A DNA stretch of 64,000 nucleotides, from contig CAYUMU010000013.1 of NCBI GenBank assembly GCA_964445985.1, positions 29,550-93,549 on the forward strand. Direction: 5' to 3'. The position numbers and the translations under genes are program-made. This DNA is from CAYUMU01 sp964445985 (GTDB lineage: Bacteria; Planctomycetota; Planctomycetia; Pirellulales; S012-138). This document shows positions 18,792 through 26,817 of the stretch, piece after piece (position 1 is the first letter of the stretch; the number at the start of each line of letters is the position of its first letter). Under the pieces are notes generated by a model that worked only from the letters and a program-made list of their open reading frames with translations, had not been told where the DNA came from and made no database searches.

Positions 18792-18840
18792 GTTCGCTGC
18801 GGCTTCCCGCCGATCAGGCCGCGGTCGGCGACCGGCTGGC

Positions 18841-20253
18841 CTACTTGAATTTCCACTCGCGGATGTCGACAAAGTGGCCGGCGACGGCGGCAGCGGCGGC
18901 CATGGCGGGCGAAACCAGGTGGGTTCGTCCCCCTTTGCCTTGGCGACCTTCAAAGTTGCGGTTGCTGGTGCTGGCGCAGCGTTGGCCGGGCGTGAGGATG
19001 TCGGGGTTCATGCCCAGGCACATACTGCACCCGGCTTCGCGCCATTCGAATCCGGCCTCGGTAAAGATGCGGTCGAGCCCTTCGGCTTCGGCCTGAATTT
19101 TCACGGGGCCGCTGCCGGGCACCACCATCGCGTGTACGGTGTCGTTCACGTGATAGCCGCGAATGACCTTGGCCGCGGCCCGCAGGTCCTCGATCCGGCT
19201 GTTGGTGCAGGAGCCAATGAACACGCGATCGAGCGGAACCGAGGTGATCGGCGTACCGGGCTGCAGGGCCATGTACTCCAGGGCTCGCGCCACCGAGCGC
19301 TGATCGCTGGAATTCTCGTAGCTTTTGGGGTCGGGAATCTTGCCCGAAATGGGCGCCACCTGGGCCGGGTTGGTTCCCCAGGTCACTTGCGGCTCCACGT
19401 CCAACGCTCGATAGGTTTCGGAGCGGTCGTACTTGGCGCCGGCATCGGTGGGAAGCTGTCGCCAGCGGGCAACGGCCGATTCAAAATCTTGGGGCGCGAA
19501 GTCCCTGCCGCGGAGATAGTCGTACGTTTTATCATCCGGGGCGATGATGCCCGCCCGAGCGCCGGCTTCGATGCTCATATTGCAAACGGTCATCCGCTCT
19601 TCCATCGACAACGACCGCATGGCCTCGCCGGTGTACTCAATGCAGTAGCCGGTGCCGCCATCGGTGCCAATCTGGCCAATCAGGTAGAGGATCACGTCCT
19701 TGGCGGTCACGCCTTCTGGCAGGCGGCCATCGACCCGCAGTTCAAAGGTCTTGGGCTTGAACTGCGGCAGCGTTTGCGTGGCCAGCACGTGTTCGACTTC
19801 GCTGGTGCCAATGCCGAAGGCCAGCGCGCCGAAGGCGCCGTGGGTGGCGGTGTGGCTGTCGCCGCACACGATGGTCATGCCGGGTTGGGTGAGTCCCTGC
19901 TCGGGGCCGATTACGTGCACAATGCCCTGGCGAGGGTCGTTCAGATCATAGATGCGAACGCCAAACTCGGCGCAGTTGTTTCGCAGGGTATCGACCTGTT
20001 TGCGGGAGATTTCGTCGGCAATCGGCAGCCCGCGGTCGGTGGTGGGCACGTTGTGGTCGGGCGTGGCCACGGTGCGCTCGGGCCGACGCAGCCGGCGCCC
20101 CGCCAGGCGGAGGCCCTCAAAAGCCTGGGGGCTGGTAACTTCGTGAACCAGGTGCAGGTCGATGTAGAGAATGGTCTGCTGCCCGGGCTCCGCGTGAACC
20201 ACGTGAGAATCCCAGATTTTCTCGAAAATCGTCCGCGGAGGCGACGTCACCAT
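18841..20253 (-). CDS. leuC: 3-isopropylmalate dehydratase large subunit
   Basis: The 470-residue protein isomerises 2-isopropylmalate to 3-isopropylmalate in leucine synthesis. It carries a [4Fe-4S] cluster. The three cluster cysteines are visible as C349 (GSCTNSRIEDL) and C409/C412 (CSMCLGMNPD). Other family motifs are YIDLHLVHEVTSPQAFEGL near the N-terminus and VCGDSHTATHGAFGALAFGIG. Length is normal. The small subunit gene leuD, often directly downstream, is absent: the next sequence on this strand is repeats and a SnoaL-like gene. The ATG at 20253 fits the family N-terminus. Confidence 0.95.
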   Translation of the reverse strand: MVTSPPRTIFEKIWDSHVVHAEPGQQTILYIDLHLVHEVTSPQAFEGLRLAGRRLRRPERTVATPDHNVPTTDRGLPIADEISRKQVDTLRNNCAEFGVRIYDLNDPRQGIVHVIGPEQGLTQPGMTIVCGDSHTATHGAFGALAFGIGTSEVEHVLATQTLPQFKPKTFELRVDGRLPEGVTAKDVILYLIGQIGTDGGTGYCIEYTGEAMRSLSMEERMTVCNMSIEAGARAGIIAPDDKTYDYLRGRDFAPQDFESAVARWRQLPTDAGAKYDRSETYRALDVEPQVTWGTNPAQVAPISGKIPDPKSYENSSDQRSVARALEYMALQPGTPITSVPLDRVFIGSCTNSRIEDLRAAAKVIRGYHVNDTVHAMVVPGSGPVKIQAEAEGLDRIFTEAGFEWREAGCSMCLGMNPDILTPGQRCASTSNRNFEGRQGKGGRTHLVSPAMAAAAAVAGHFVDIREWKFK

Positions 20254-20696
20254 GGTTGGATCTACCTTCTAAGCAAACGGCGGGAGGAATGGCCTGCCTG
20301 CCCCCCTGGGGGAGTTGATTGGATTCTCCTCCAAACTCCAGGCAAAAACGGCCCCGGCAATCATGCGAAACGGCGGGGAGCAACGAACCCGTTTGCTAAG
20401 CCCCCCCCTGTCCGCATCAAAACCCGACCGGTTTCGGCAGGCAAACTGCAATTATAAGAGGCCGAGGCGTTTCTGGGGAGGGCCGGAATGCCCCGCCGGC
20501 GCGCTTCACACCCCGGCCGATCCTGCTAGAGTAGAAGAGTAGAGTATACTCGGAGCCGTTCCTGTTCGCGGGAGGCTACTGCGTGGTTGCTTGAACCCGC
20601 GCCGCCGCGTGTCAGCACCCGTAGAGAGAACGGCTCCCCGCCATTCCCTGGGAAAACGCCGATTTTTCCGCTCGCTGCAATTTCTTCGGAACCGTC
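20254..20696. other. Intergenic region between leuC and pilT
   Basis: These 443 bases separate divergent genes and should hold both promoters. A TATACT (about 20547-20552) within an AGAGTAGAAGAGTAGAG tract could be a -10 for pilT, but no good -35 is seen. I see no leucine-codon leader peptide before leuC. Confidence 0.4.
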
Positions 20697-21860
20697 ATGG
20701 CCACAGCAGATACCGCAGACACAGTAGATTCCGTCGAAGTTCCTTCCATCACGGTGAAAGCCGCCAACGAGGTGGACCGCTACTTCAAGGCGATTGTGAA
20801 GCTGGAAGGGAGCGATTTGCACTTGAAGGTGGGGCATCCACCTTATGTGCGAGTGAAGGGCAGCCTGCGGCCCATGAACATCCCCGCGATCCCCAGCGAC
20901 AAGATGCGGGAGATGCTGTATTCGATGATGAACGAGCGGAACCGCAGAATCTTCGACGAAGACGGCGGGGCCGACTTTGCCTATACGGTGGATGTCGATG
21001 GCGTTCGCTGGCGGTTTCGCGTGAACCTGCTGCAGCAGATGGGCGAGATGGGCATGGTCGCCCGCCGCGTGAACAACTTCGTGCCCAACTTCGAGGGGCT
21101 GTTCCTGCCCCCCATCATGCAAAAGCTCTGCGAGTTCGACCAAGGGTTGATTCTGCTGGCCGGCGTGACCGGTTCGGGCAAAAGCACGACCATCGCCTCG
21201 ATGCTCAACTGGATCAATAAGACCTACCGCAAGCACATTCTCACGCTGGAAGACCCGATCGAGTTCATGTTCACCGAGGACAAGTGCCTGATCAACCAGC
21301 GGGAAATCGGCCTGGACGTGAAAGACTTTGGCATCGGCATGAAGCACGCGGTGCGGGAAGACCCGGACGTGATGCTCGTGGGCGAAATGCGTGATGAAGA
21401 GACCTTTATGACGGCCATTCATGCCGCCGAAACGGGGCACCTGGTGTACGGAACCATTCACGCGGCCAGCGCGCCATCGACCATTGGCCGTATTCTCGAC
21501 TTGTTCCCGCAAGACATGCACCCGGCCCTGCGGAGCGCCATCGCCTTCAATATGCGGGGCATCGTGGCCCAAAAGCTGTTGCCATCCATCAAGCCCGGCG
21601 TGAGCCGGGTGCCGACGGTGGAGGTGATGACGTTCAACGGCACGGTGAAGAAATTGATTCTCACCGAGCAGGATGAAAAGCTGGGCGACGCCATTCGGAT
21701 TGGCGCCGGCGAAGGCATGCAAGATTTCACCATGAGTCTCAAAAGCCTCATCGACCAGGAACTGATCGATCGCCAAACGGCCTTTGAAGTGGCCCCGAAC
21801 GTGGACGCCTTGAAGATGCTCCTCAAGGGCATCAACGTGGCCGCGCCGGGTATTCTTTAA
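20697..21860 (+). CDS. pilT: Type IV pilus retraction ATPase PilT-like
   Basis: This is a 387-residue ATPase of the GspE/PilT secretion group. Residues about 28-130 form the N-terminal PAS-like part (GSDLHLKVGHPPYVRVKG, DADFAY-type motif). The RecA-like core has Walker A GVTGSGKST (about residues 156-164), the Asp box TLEDPIEFMF, Walker B-type LVGEMRDEETFMTAI and the His box TGHLVYGTIHA. PilT disassembles type IV pili and powers twitching. No pilin or assembly genes are nearby, so it may instead serve another pilus-like system encoded elsewhere. The PilT/PilU distinction is not settled by the sequence alone. Confidence 0.9.
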   Translation: MATADTADTVDSVEVPSITVKAANEVDRYFKAIVKLEGSDLHLKVGHPPYVRVKGSLRPMNIPAIPSDKMREMLYSMMNERNRRIFDEDGGADFAYTVDVDGVRWRFRVNLLQQMGEMGMVARRVNNFVPNFEGLFLPPIMQKLCEFDQGLILLAGVTGSGKSTTIASMLNWINKTYRKHILTLEDPIEFMFTEDKCLINQREIGLDVKDFGIGMKHAVREDPDVMLVGEMRDEETFMTAIHAAETGHLVYGTIHAASAPSTIGRILDLFPQDMHPALRSAIAFNMRGIVAQKLLPSIKPGVSRVPTVEVMTFNGTVKKLILTEQDEKLGDAIRIGAGEGMQDFTMSLKSLIDQELIDRQTAFEVAPNVDALKMLLKGINVAAPGIL

Positions 21861-22093
21861 GACGGCCGGCAAACAAAGATCTCACCCAAGATGTGCGAGA
21901 CCGAACCGAAGTCGGCCCGGTCTTGCACCTGGGGGGGCTTTGCGGTCTAGTTGGCCTCTACCGTTTTCGCCCGACATCCCGGTTCGAGCTTCCCTGGAAA
22001 ATAACGGGGGTAAACTCCCCTTGTCTCTGGGGGGCTCAACTGGCCGGGAAAACGGGGAAGCTGCCAGCACGCTATACCTCTGCTCCATCGCCG

Positions 22094-24064
22094 ATGAATC
22101 TGCTCGTTGAAATCCAAAACCGTTTTAAGGCCGCCTTGAGCGGCATGGTCGAAGATCCGGGTTCGCTGCTGGAAATGATCCGTCGCAGCAGCGACGCCCG
22201 CTTTGGTGACTACCAGGCCAACTGCGCGATGCCCCTCAAGGGCATCCTCAATCGCCCTCCCAAGGAAATCGCCGAAGAAATCGTTTCGCGGCTCAAGATC
22301 GACGATCTCTGCGAAGAGCCGGAAATCGCCGGCCCAGGGTTCATCAATCTTCGTTTGCGCGATGATTTCCTGGCGTCGTTATTAGAGCAGGCCGTCGAAG
22401 ACCCCCGGTTGGGCTGTGCTCCTCAATCGCCGCCGCGTACCTATGTGATCGACTACTCGGGGCCGAATGTCGCTAAGCCTATGCACGTTGGGCATATACG
22501 TTCCACCGTGATTGGCGATAGCTTATGCCGGGTGCTGCGGTTCCTGGGCCATCAGGTGATTGGCGACAATCATATTGGCGATTGGGGCACCCAGTTCGGC
22601 ATGATCATTTATGGCGTCAAGCATTTCCCCGATCAGGCGGCGGGCGAACCCGAGGTCTTCCGACGCTATGGGCAGCTTTACCGGCTGGTAAATCAGTTGG
22701 TGGAGTATCACCGCGGCGCGGCGGAATTACCCACGCTGGGCCACACGGTGGAAGAGTTGCGGCAAGAACTGGCTGGCGCCGAGGCAGCGATTCAGGCGGC
22801 AGGTGACAACGCCAAAGAGATAAATAAGGCCCAATCCGAGCGGAAACGAGCCCTTCGACGGTTGGAAGAAACCCAAGAAGAACTGGCGGCGCTGGAAAAT
22901 AAGCAGGCCGCGGTCGAATCCAACCCCCAGTTGGCGTTGCTGGCCCAACAGCATCCCCATATCGCTGCCGAGGTGCTGGCCGAAACGGCCAAATTGCATT
23001 CCGGCGACCCAGAAAATCGCCAGCTTTGGGAGCAGATTTTGCCCCCTTCGTTGGCGGTGCTGGAAAAAACCTACCAGCGGCTGGGGATTAAGTTCGACTG
23101 CACCCTGGGCGAGAGCTTCTATCATGACCGCTTGGACGCGGTGGTTCGCAGTCTCACCGAGGCAGGCACGGCGACCGAGAGCGACGGAGCCATCGTGGTC
23201 TTTTTGGAAGGCTACGATACGCCGATGATCATTCGCAAACGGGACGGCGCCTTCCTCTACGCCACCACCGACCTGGCCACCGTTCAGTACCGCATGGACG
23301 AGTGGCAGCCCAGCGCCATGCTCTACGTGGTCGACCACCGGCAGAGCTTGCACTTCGAGCAGCTATTCGCCGTGGCCCGGCGGTGGGGATACCCGCACGT
23401 CGAAATGAAACACGTCGAGTTTGGCACCATCTTGGGCGATGACGGACGGCCCTTCAAAACCCGCACCGGCGGGTCGGTGGGGTTGGGCGAAGTGCTCGAT
23501 GAAGCGGTGGCCCACGCCCGGCAGGTGGTGGCCGAGAACGACAAAGACCAGCAGTTCAGCGAGGAACAGCGCGACGAAATTGCCGAAATCGTGGGTTTGG
23601 GGGCCATCAAATACGCCGACCTCTCGCACAATCGCAGTAGCGACTATAAGTTCAGTTACGAAAAGATGATGGCCACCACGGGCAATACGGCCACGTACAT
23701 GCAGTATGCTTATGCCCGCGTGCGGAGCATTTTTCGCAAGGGGAAGGTTGACATCGAGGCTTTGCGGGCTAGTGGCGCCAACATCTGGCTCGACCATCCG
23801 GCAGAGCGCGCCTTGGCGCTGGAAATTGCCCGTTTTCCGGAAGCGGTGGCCGAGGTGGTGGTGGAATACCGGCCCAACTTGCTCACCAGCTACCTCTTCG
23901 ACCAATTGGCGAAAAGCTATAGCACGTTTTATGAAAAATGCCCGGTAATTAAGGCCGAAAACGAGGCCGTTCGCCACAGCCGCTTGCTGTTGGCGGACCT
24001 CACGGCCCGAACCTTGGCGAAAGGTTTGGAACTGTTGGGGATCAACGTGGTAGAAAAGTTGTAG
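22094..24064 (+). CDS. argS: Arginyl-tRNA synthetase with coiled-coil insertion
   Basis: The 656-residue enzyme charges tRNA-Arg. The N-terminal Add-1-like domain contains RFGDYQANCAMPLKG. The class I HIGH motif appears as HVGH in KPMHVGHIRSTVIGD (about residue 131). The KMSK position is the altered FKTRTGGSVGL seen in many ArgRS. The DALR anticodon-binding domain is at the C-terminus (ALEIARFPEAV through LLLADLTARTLAKGLELLGI). About 65 charged residues (217-280, EELRQELAGAEAAIQ through ALENKQAA) form a coiled coil inserted in the catalytic domain. The start is at 22094; an upstream in-frame start adds Gly/Pro/Trp-rich sequence with no family match. Confidence 0.95.
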   Translation: MNLLVEIQNRFKAALSGMVEDPGSLLEMIRRSSDARFGDYQANCAMPLKGILNRPPKEIAEEIVSRLKIDDLCEEPEIAGPGFINLRLRDDFLASLLEQAVEDPRLGCAPQSPPRTYVIDYSGPNVAKPMHVGHIRSTVIGDSLCRVLRFLGHQVIGDNHIGDWGTQFGMIIYGVKHFPDQAAGEPEVFRRYGQLYRLVNQLVEYHRGAAELPTLGHTVEELRQELAGAEAAIQAAGDNAKEINKAQSERKRALRRLEETQEELAALENKQAAVESNPQLALLAQQHPHIAAEVLAETAKLHSGDPENRQLWEQILPPSLAVLEKTYQRLGIKFDCTLGESFYHDRLDAVVRSLTEAGTATESDGAIVVFLEGYDTPMIIRKRDGAFLYATTDLATVQYRMDEWQPSAMLYVVDHRQSLHFEQLFAVARRWGYPHVEMKHVEFGTILGDDGRPFKTRTGGSVGLGEVLDEAVAHARQVVAENDKDQQFSEEQRDEIAEIVGLGAIKYADLSHNRSSDYKFSYEKMMATTGNTATYMQYAYARVRSIFRKGKVDIEALRASGANIWLDHPAERALALEIARFPEAVAEVVVEYRPNLLTSYLFDQLAKSYSTFYEKCPVIKAENEAVRHSRLLLADLTARTLAKGLELLGINVVEKL

Positions 24065-24160
24065 AATGTGACTGTGGGGGGAAGTGTCTTCACGCGTTCG
24101 CGTAAGCCAGAATTGATGTATGCCGAGAATTGAGAGCGAGAAGGGACGACTGCTGCCCCC

Positions 24161-25561
24161 ATGAGTTTTTCGCCGCGCATCGCCGTGATCGGCCTGGATT
24201 GTGCCGAAGCGAGCCTCGTGTTCGACGAGCTGCGCGGAGAGCTTCCACATCTGTCCCGGTTGATGGAGCAGGGGAGTTACGGCCCGCTGCGAAGCTGCCA
24301 TCCACCGATCACCGTGCCGGCCTGGGCCTGCATGACCAGCGGGTACGACGCCGGCCAGTTGGGAATCTACGGCTTTCGCAACCGCCGTGGCTGGGATTAT
24401 GAGCCATTGGCGGTTTCGTTCGCCAGCAGCGTCAATCGCCCGCGGATTTGGGACTACTTCTCCGCGGCCAAGCGTTCGTCCATTTGCCTGGGCGTGCCGC
24501 AGACCTTTCCCATTGTGAATCCTCCCAAAGGAATAACAGTCGCCAGTTTTCTCACGCCCGACAAATCGATGCCTTGGACGCATCCGCCCGAGTTGGCGGC
24601 TGAAATCGATCGCGTGGCCGAAGGCGACTACCTGATCGACATTCGCGACTTTCGCACGCACGACAAGGCCCGCGTGCTGGCCGATATTCACACCATGACG
24701 CGCCGGCGTTTCCAGGCCGCGAAACATTTGATCGCGACCAAGCCTTGGGATCTGTTTTTCATGGTGGAGATGGGTGTCGATCGGCTCCATCACGGCTTCT
24801 GGCATTATTGCGACCCGAGCCATGCCCGTTTTCCGGGCGAAGACAATCCCTTTCGCTGGGCAATCCGCGATTATTACCGCGAGCTCGACCGGCATATTGG
24901 CGAACTACTGGAGCAGATTCCCTCCGACGTGCTATTGCTGGTGGTCAGCGATCATGGCGCCCAGCCCATGCAGGGCGGAATCGCGGTGAACGAGTGGCTG
25001 GTGAAGCAGGGCTACCTGGTGCTCAAAGAGTATCCCAGCGAGCCGACGCCACCGCATCGCCTGCGAATCGATTGGTCGAAAACCGTGGCGTGGAGCGAAG
25101 GGGGCTACTATGCGAGGATTTTTCTCAACGTGAAAGGCCGCGAGCCCCAGGGCGTGATCGAGCCGGCCGACTACGAAACCTGGCGGGATCGGCTGATCGA
25201 AGAAACCCAAGCCTTGCTCGGCCCACGCGGCGAAGACCTGGGCACCCTCGTTTGCCGGCCGGAAGACCTGTTTCAGGTCTGCTCGGGCTTTCCCCCCGAC
25301 CTGTTTTGTTATTGGGGCCGCATGCGTTGGCGGAGCGTGGGCACGGTGGGGTCGGGCGAAATTTACGTGGAAGACAACGACACCGGGCCGGACGAGGCCA
25401 ACCACGATTGGTCAGGCATTTTCATCAGCCGCGCGCCCCTGGCCAACCAACCGGGCCGCGTCGATGGCCTGGAGTTGATCGACGTGGGCGTGAGCTTGCT
25501 CAAGCACGCTGGTTTGCCCTACCCGACCGACTGCGCCGGCCAACCCCGCATTCGGTGGTGA
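24161..25561 (+). CDS. Alkaline-phosphatase-superfamily phosphodiesterase (nucleotide pyrophosphatase type)
   Basis: This 466-residue protein belongs to the type I phosphodiesterase / nucleotide pyrophosphatase group. Metal-site residues are visible: D13 in VIGLDCAEA, the nucleophile T51 in HPPITVPAWACMTSG, D and H in MGVDRLHHGFW, and the DH pair in VVSDHGAQPM; a late H lies in EANHDWSG. No signal peptide is present, so it is probably cytoplasmic. Relatives hydrolyse phosphodiesters or phosphonates; the substrate is unknown. The ATG at 24161 is followed directly by the conserved strand. It is 96 bases after argS. Confidence 0.88.
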   Translation: MSFSPRIAVIGLDCAEASLVFDELRGELPHLSRLMEQGSYGPLRSCHPPITVPAWACMTSGYDAGQLGIYGFRNRRGWDYEPLAVSFASSVNRPRIWDYFSAAKRSSICLGVPQTFPIVNPPKGITVASFLTPDKSMPWTHPPELAAEIDRVAEGDYLIDIRDFRTHDKARVLADIHTMTRRRFQAAKHLIATKPWDLFFMVEMGVDRLHHGFWHYCDPSHARFPGEDNPFRWAIRDYYRELDRHIGELLEQIPSDVLLLVVSDHGAQPMQGGIAVNEWLVKQGYLVLKEYPSEPTPPHRLRIDWSKTVAWSEGGYYARIFLNVKGREPQGVIEPADYETWRDRLIEETQALLGPRGEDLGTLVCRPEDLFQVCSGFPPDLFCYWGRMRWRSVGTVGSGEIYVEDNDTGPDEANHDWSGIFISRAPLANQPGRVDGLELIDVGVSLLKHAGLPYPTDCAGQPRIRW

Positions 25562-25653
25562 TGCCTCACGCCGCGCGGGCACTTCCCATCCGAGTTGTTT
25601 TCGCCAATTTCTCCCAAGTTGGCGGCGATGCCAGCGCGTAAGAAGTCCACTGC

Positions 25654-26580
25654 ATGCCGAATGACCACCCCATCCAAATTGTGTTTGCTGAAAGCGAAGC
25701 CGAGCGGCGGGCAGCTTGCGAATTACTGACGCTTCACCTGCCGGCGAACCTGGCCCAGCAACGTTTGGTGGAGATGGAAGCCAGCGCCGCGGCCGGCCTT
25801 TGTTGCTTGGCCCGGCGTGGTGATAACGCCGTGGGCGCTGTTTATGCGTTGGCCTTGCCCGGCAAAACCTGCCTGGTTTGGCCGCCCCGCTTGCGGCCGA
25901 ACATGGCCGCTCACGATGTCGAAGCAGCACCGATTGTTGTCGCGCTCATCCAGGCCGTGGTGCAAGCCCAAGCGAGCCGGGGTGTCATTCTGGCCCAGGC
26001 CATGCTGGCGCCGAGCGACGATGCGGCGCCCTTTCTGGCGGCGGGGTTCGAGCGGTTGACCGAGTTGATCTATCTGAGCGCCGCGTGCGACACGCCACCT
26101 GAAAAGGGAAGCAGCCACCTGGAATTTCTAGCCGTCGCTCCCCAAGACTTGCGGCAGTTTGAGCGGCTGGTTGAACGAACCTACGAGGGGAGCCGCGATT
26201 GCCCCGCCATCCATCAGCATCTCAGCGTTCGGCACACCTTGGACAGTTATCTCGGACAGCCCGGCTATGCGCCGCACCTGTGGTGGATGGCAAAAGTTGG
26301 CAAAGAACCGGCTGGCTGTTTGATTTTGGCGGAGCACTCGCCGGCATTGTGGGAACTGGTCTACATGGGGGTGGCGCCGGAGTTTCGCGGTCGCCAGCTT
26401 GGCGCCGAGTTGGCGCGGCACGCCCTGGCCAAGGCTAGCAATGCCGGCGTGAAACAGTTGGCGCTGGCGGTGGATGCCAACAACAGGCCGGCCTTACGCG
26501 CTTACGACCAATGTGGTTTTGAGCCGTTCGATCAGCTGGCCGTGTTTATACGGCCGCTAACGCCAGGTGATAAACTGTGA
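25654..26580 (+). CDS. GNAT-family N-acetyltransferase
   Basis: The 308-residue protein has two halves. The C-terminal half (about residues 150-305) carries the GNAT core, with the acetyl-CoA loop in YMGVAPEFRGRQLGAELARHAL (Q/RxxGxG/A-type) and the late DANNRPALRAYDQCGFEPF motif. The N-terminal half is a weaker, possibly degenerate GNAT-like domain, as in two-domain enzymes of the mycothiol synthase type. It should transfer an acetyl group to an unknown substrate in the cytoplasm. It follows the phosphodiesterase gene by 92 bases on the same strand, so they may share a transcript. Confidence 0.85.
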   Translation: MPNDHPIQIVFAESEAERRAACELLTLHLPANLAQQRLVEMEASAAAGLCCLARRGDNAVGAVYALALPGKTCLVWPPRLRPNMAAHDVEAAPIVVALIQAVVQAQASRGVILAQAMLAPSDDAAPFLAAGFERLTELIYLSAACDTPPEKGSSHLEFLAVAPQDLRQFERLVERTYEGSRDCPAIHQHLSVRHTLDSYLGQPGYAPHLWWMAKVGKEPAGCLILAEHSPALWELVYMGVAPEFRGRQLGAELARHALAKASNAGVKQLALAVDANNRPALRAYDQCGFEPFDQLAVFIRPLTPGDKL

Positions 26581-26714
26581 TTCGCGCCGCGATGCGCCAA
26601 TCGTGATCTCCCCTGGGCGTTTTTGCTTGTCGTTACGGCGGGGCTGCGATATAGAGGGAGGGGAGCACGACTCCTTCACCTGCCCCGTTTCATGCCGCGG
26701 CGTTTGTTTGCCAC

Positions 26715-26794
26715 TCCTAACGCGGGTAAACCGCAAACAGACGCTGAGGCATTCAAGTTCTTTGCAGCTTGCAGAGATGTTAACGAACAAGAAA
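26715..26794 (+). repeat. Dispersed 80-bp repeat, copy B
   Basis: This copy is 94% identical to 18647-18726. Here it ends 23 bases before the ATG at 26818, so it should lie in the 5' leader of the DUF1592-type gene. The second small inverted repeat carries one mismatch in this copy (TTTGCA-GCT-TGCAGA). Confidence 0.8.
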
Positions 26795-26817
26795 CTAGAA
26801 AGGCTGCCGATCGGCCG

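Larger units (their letters stand above)
18528..18840. other. Intergenic region holding both dispersed repeats
   Basis: These 313 bases between the SnoaL-like gene and the end of leuC contain the 80-bp repeat (18647-18726) and, 20 bases later, a copy of the 45-bp repeat (18747-18791). No gene is convincing. Confidence 0.6.

Noticed and set aside
26623..26817. Longer start for the DUF1592-type protein
   Set aside because: It would run through the dispersed 80-bp repeat and place a basic, non-signal N-terminus before the real signal peptide.
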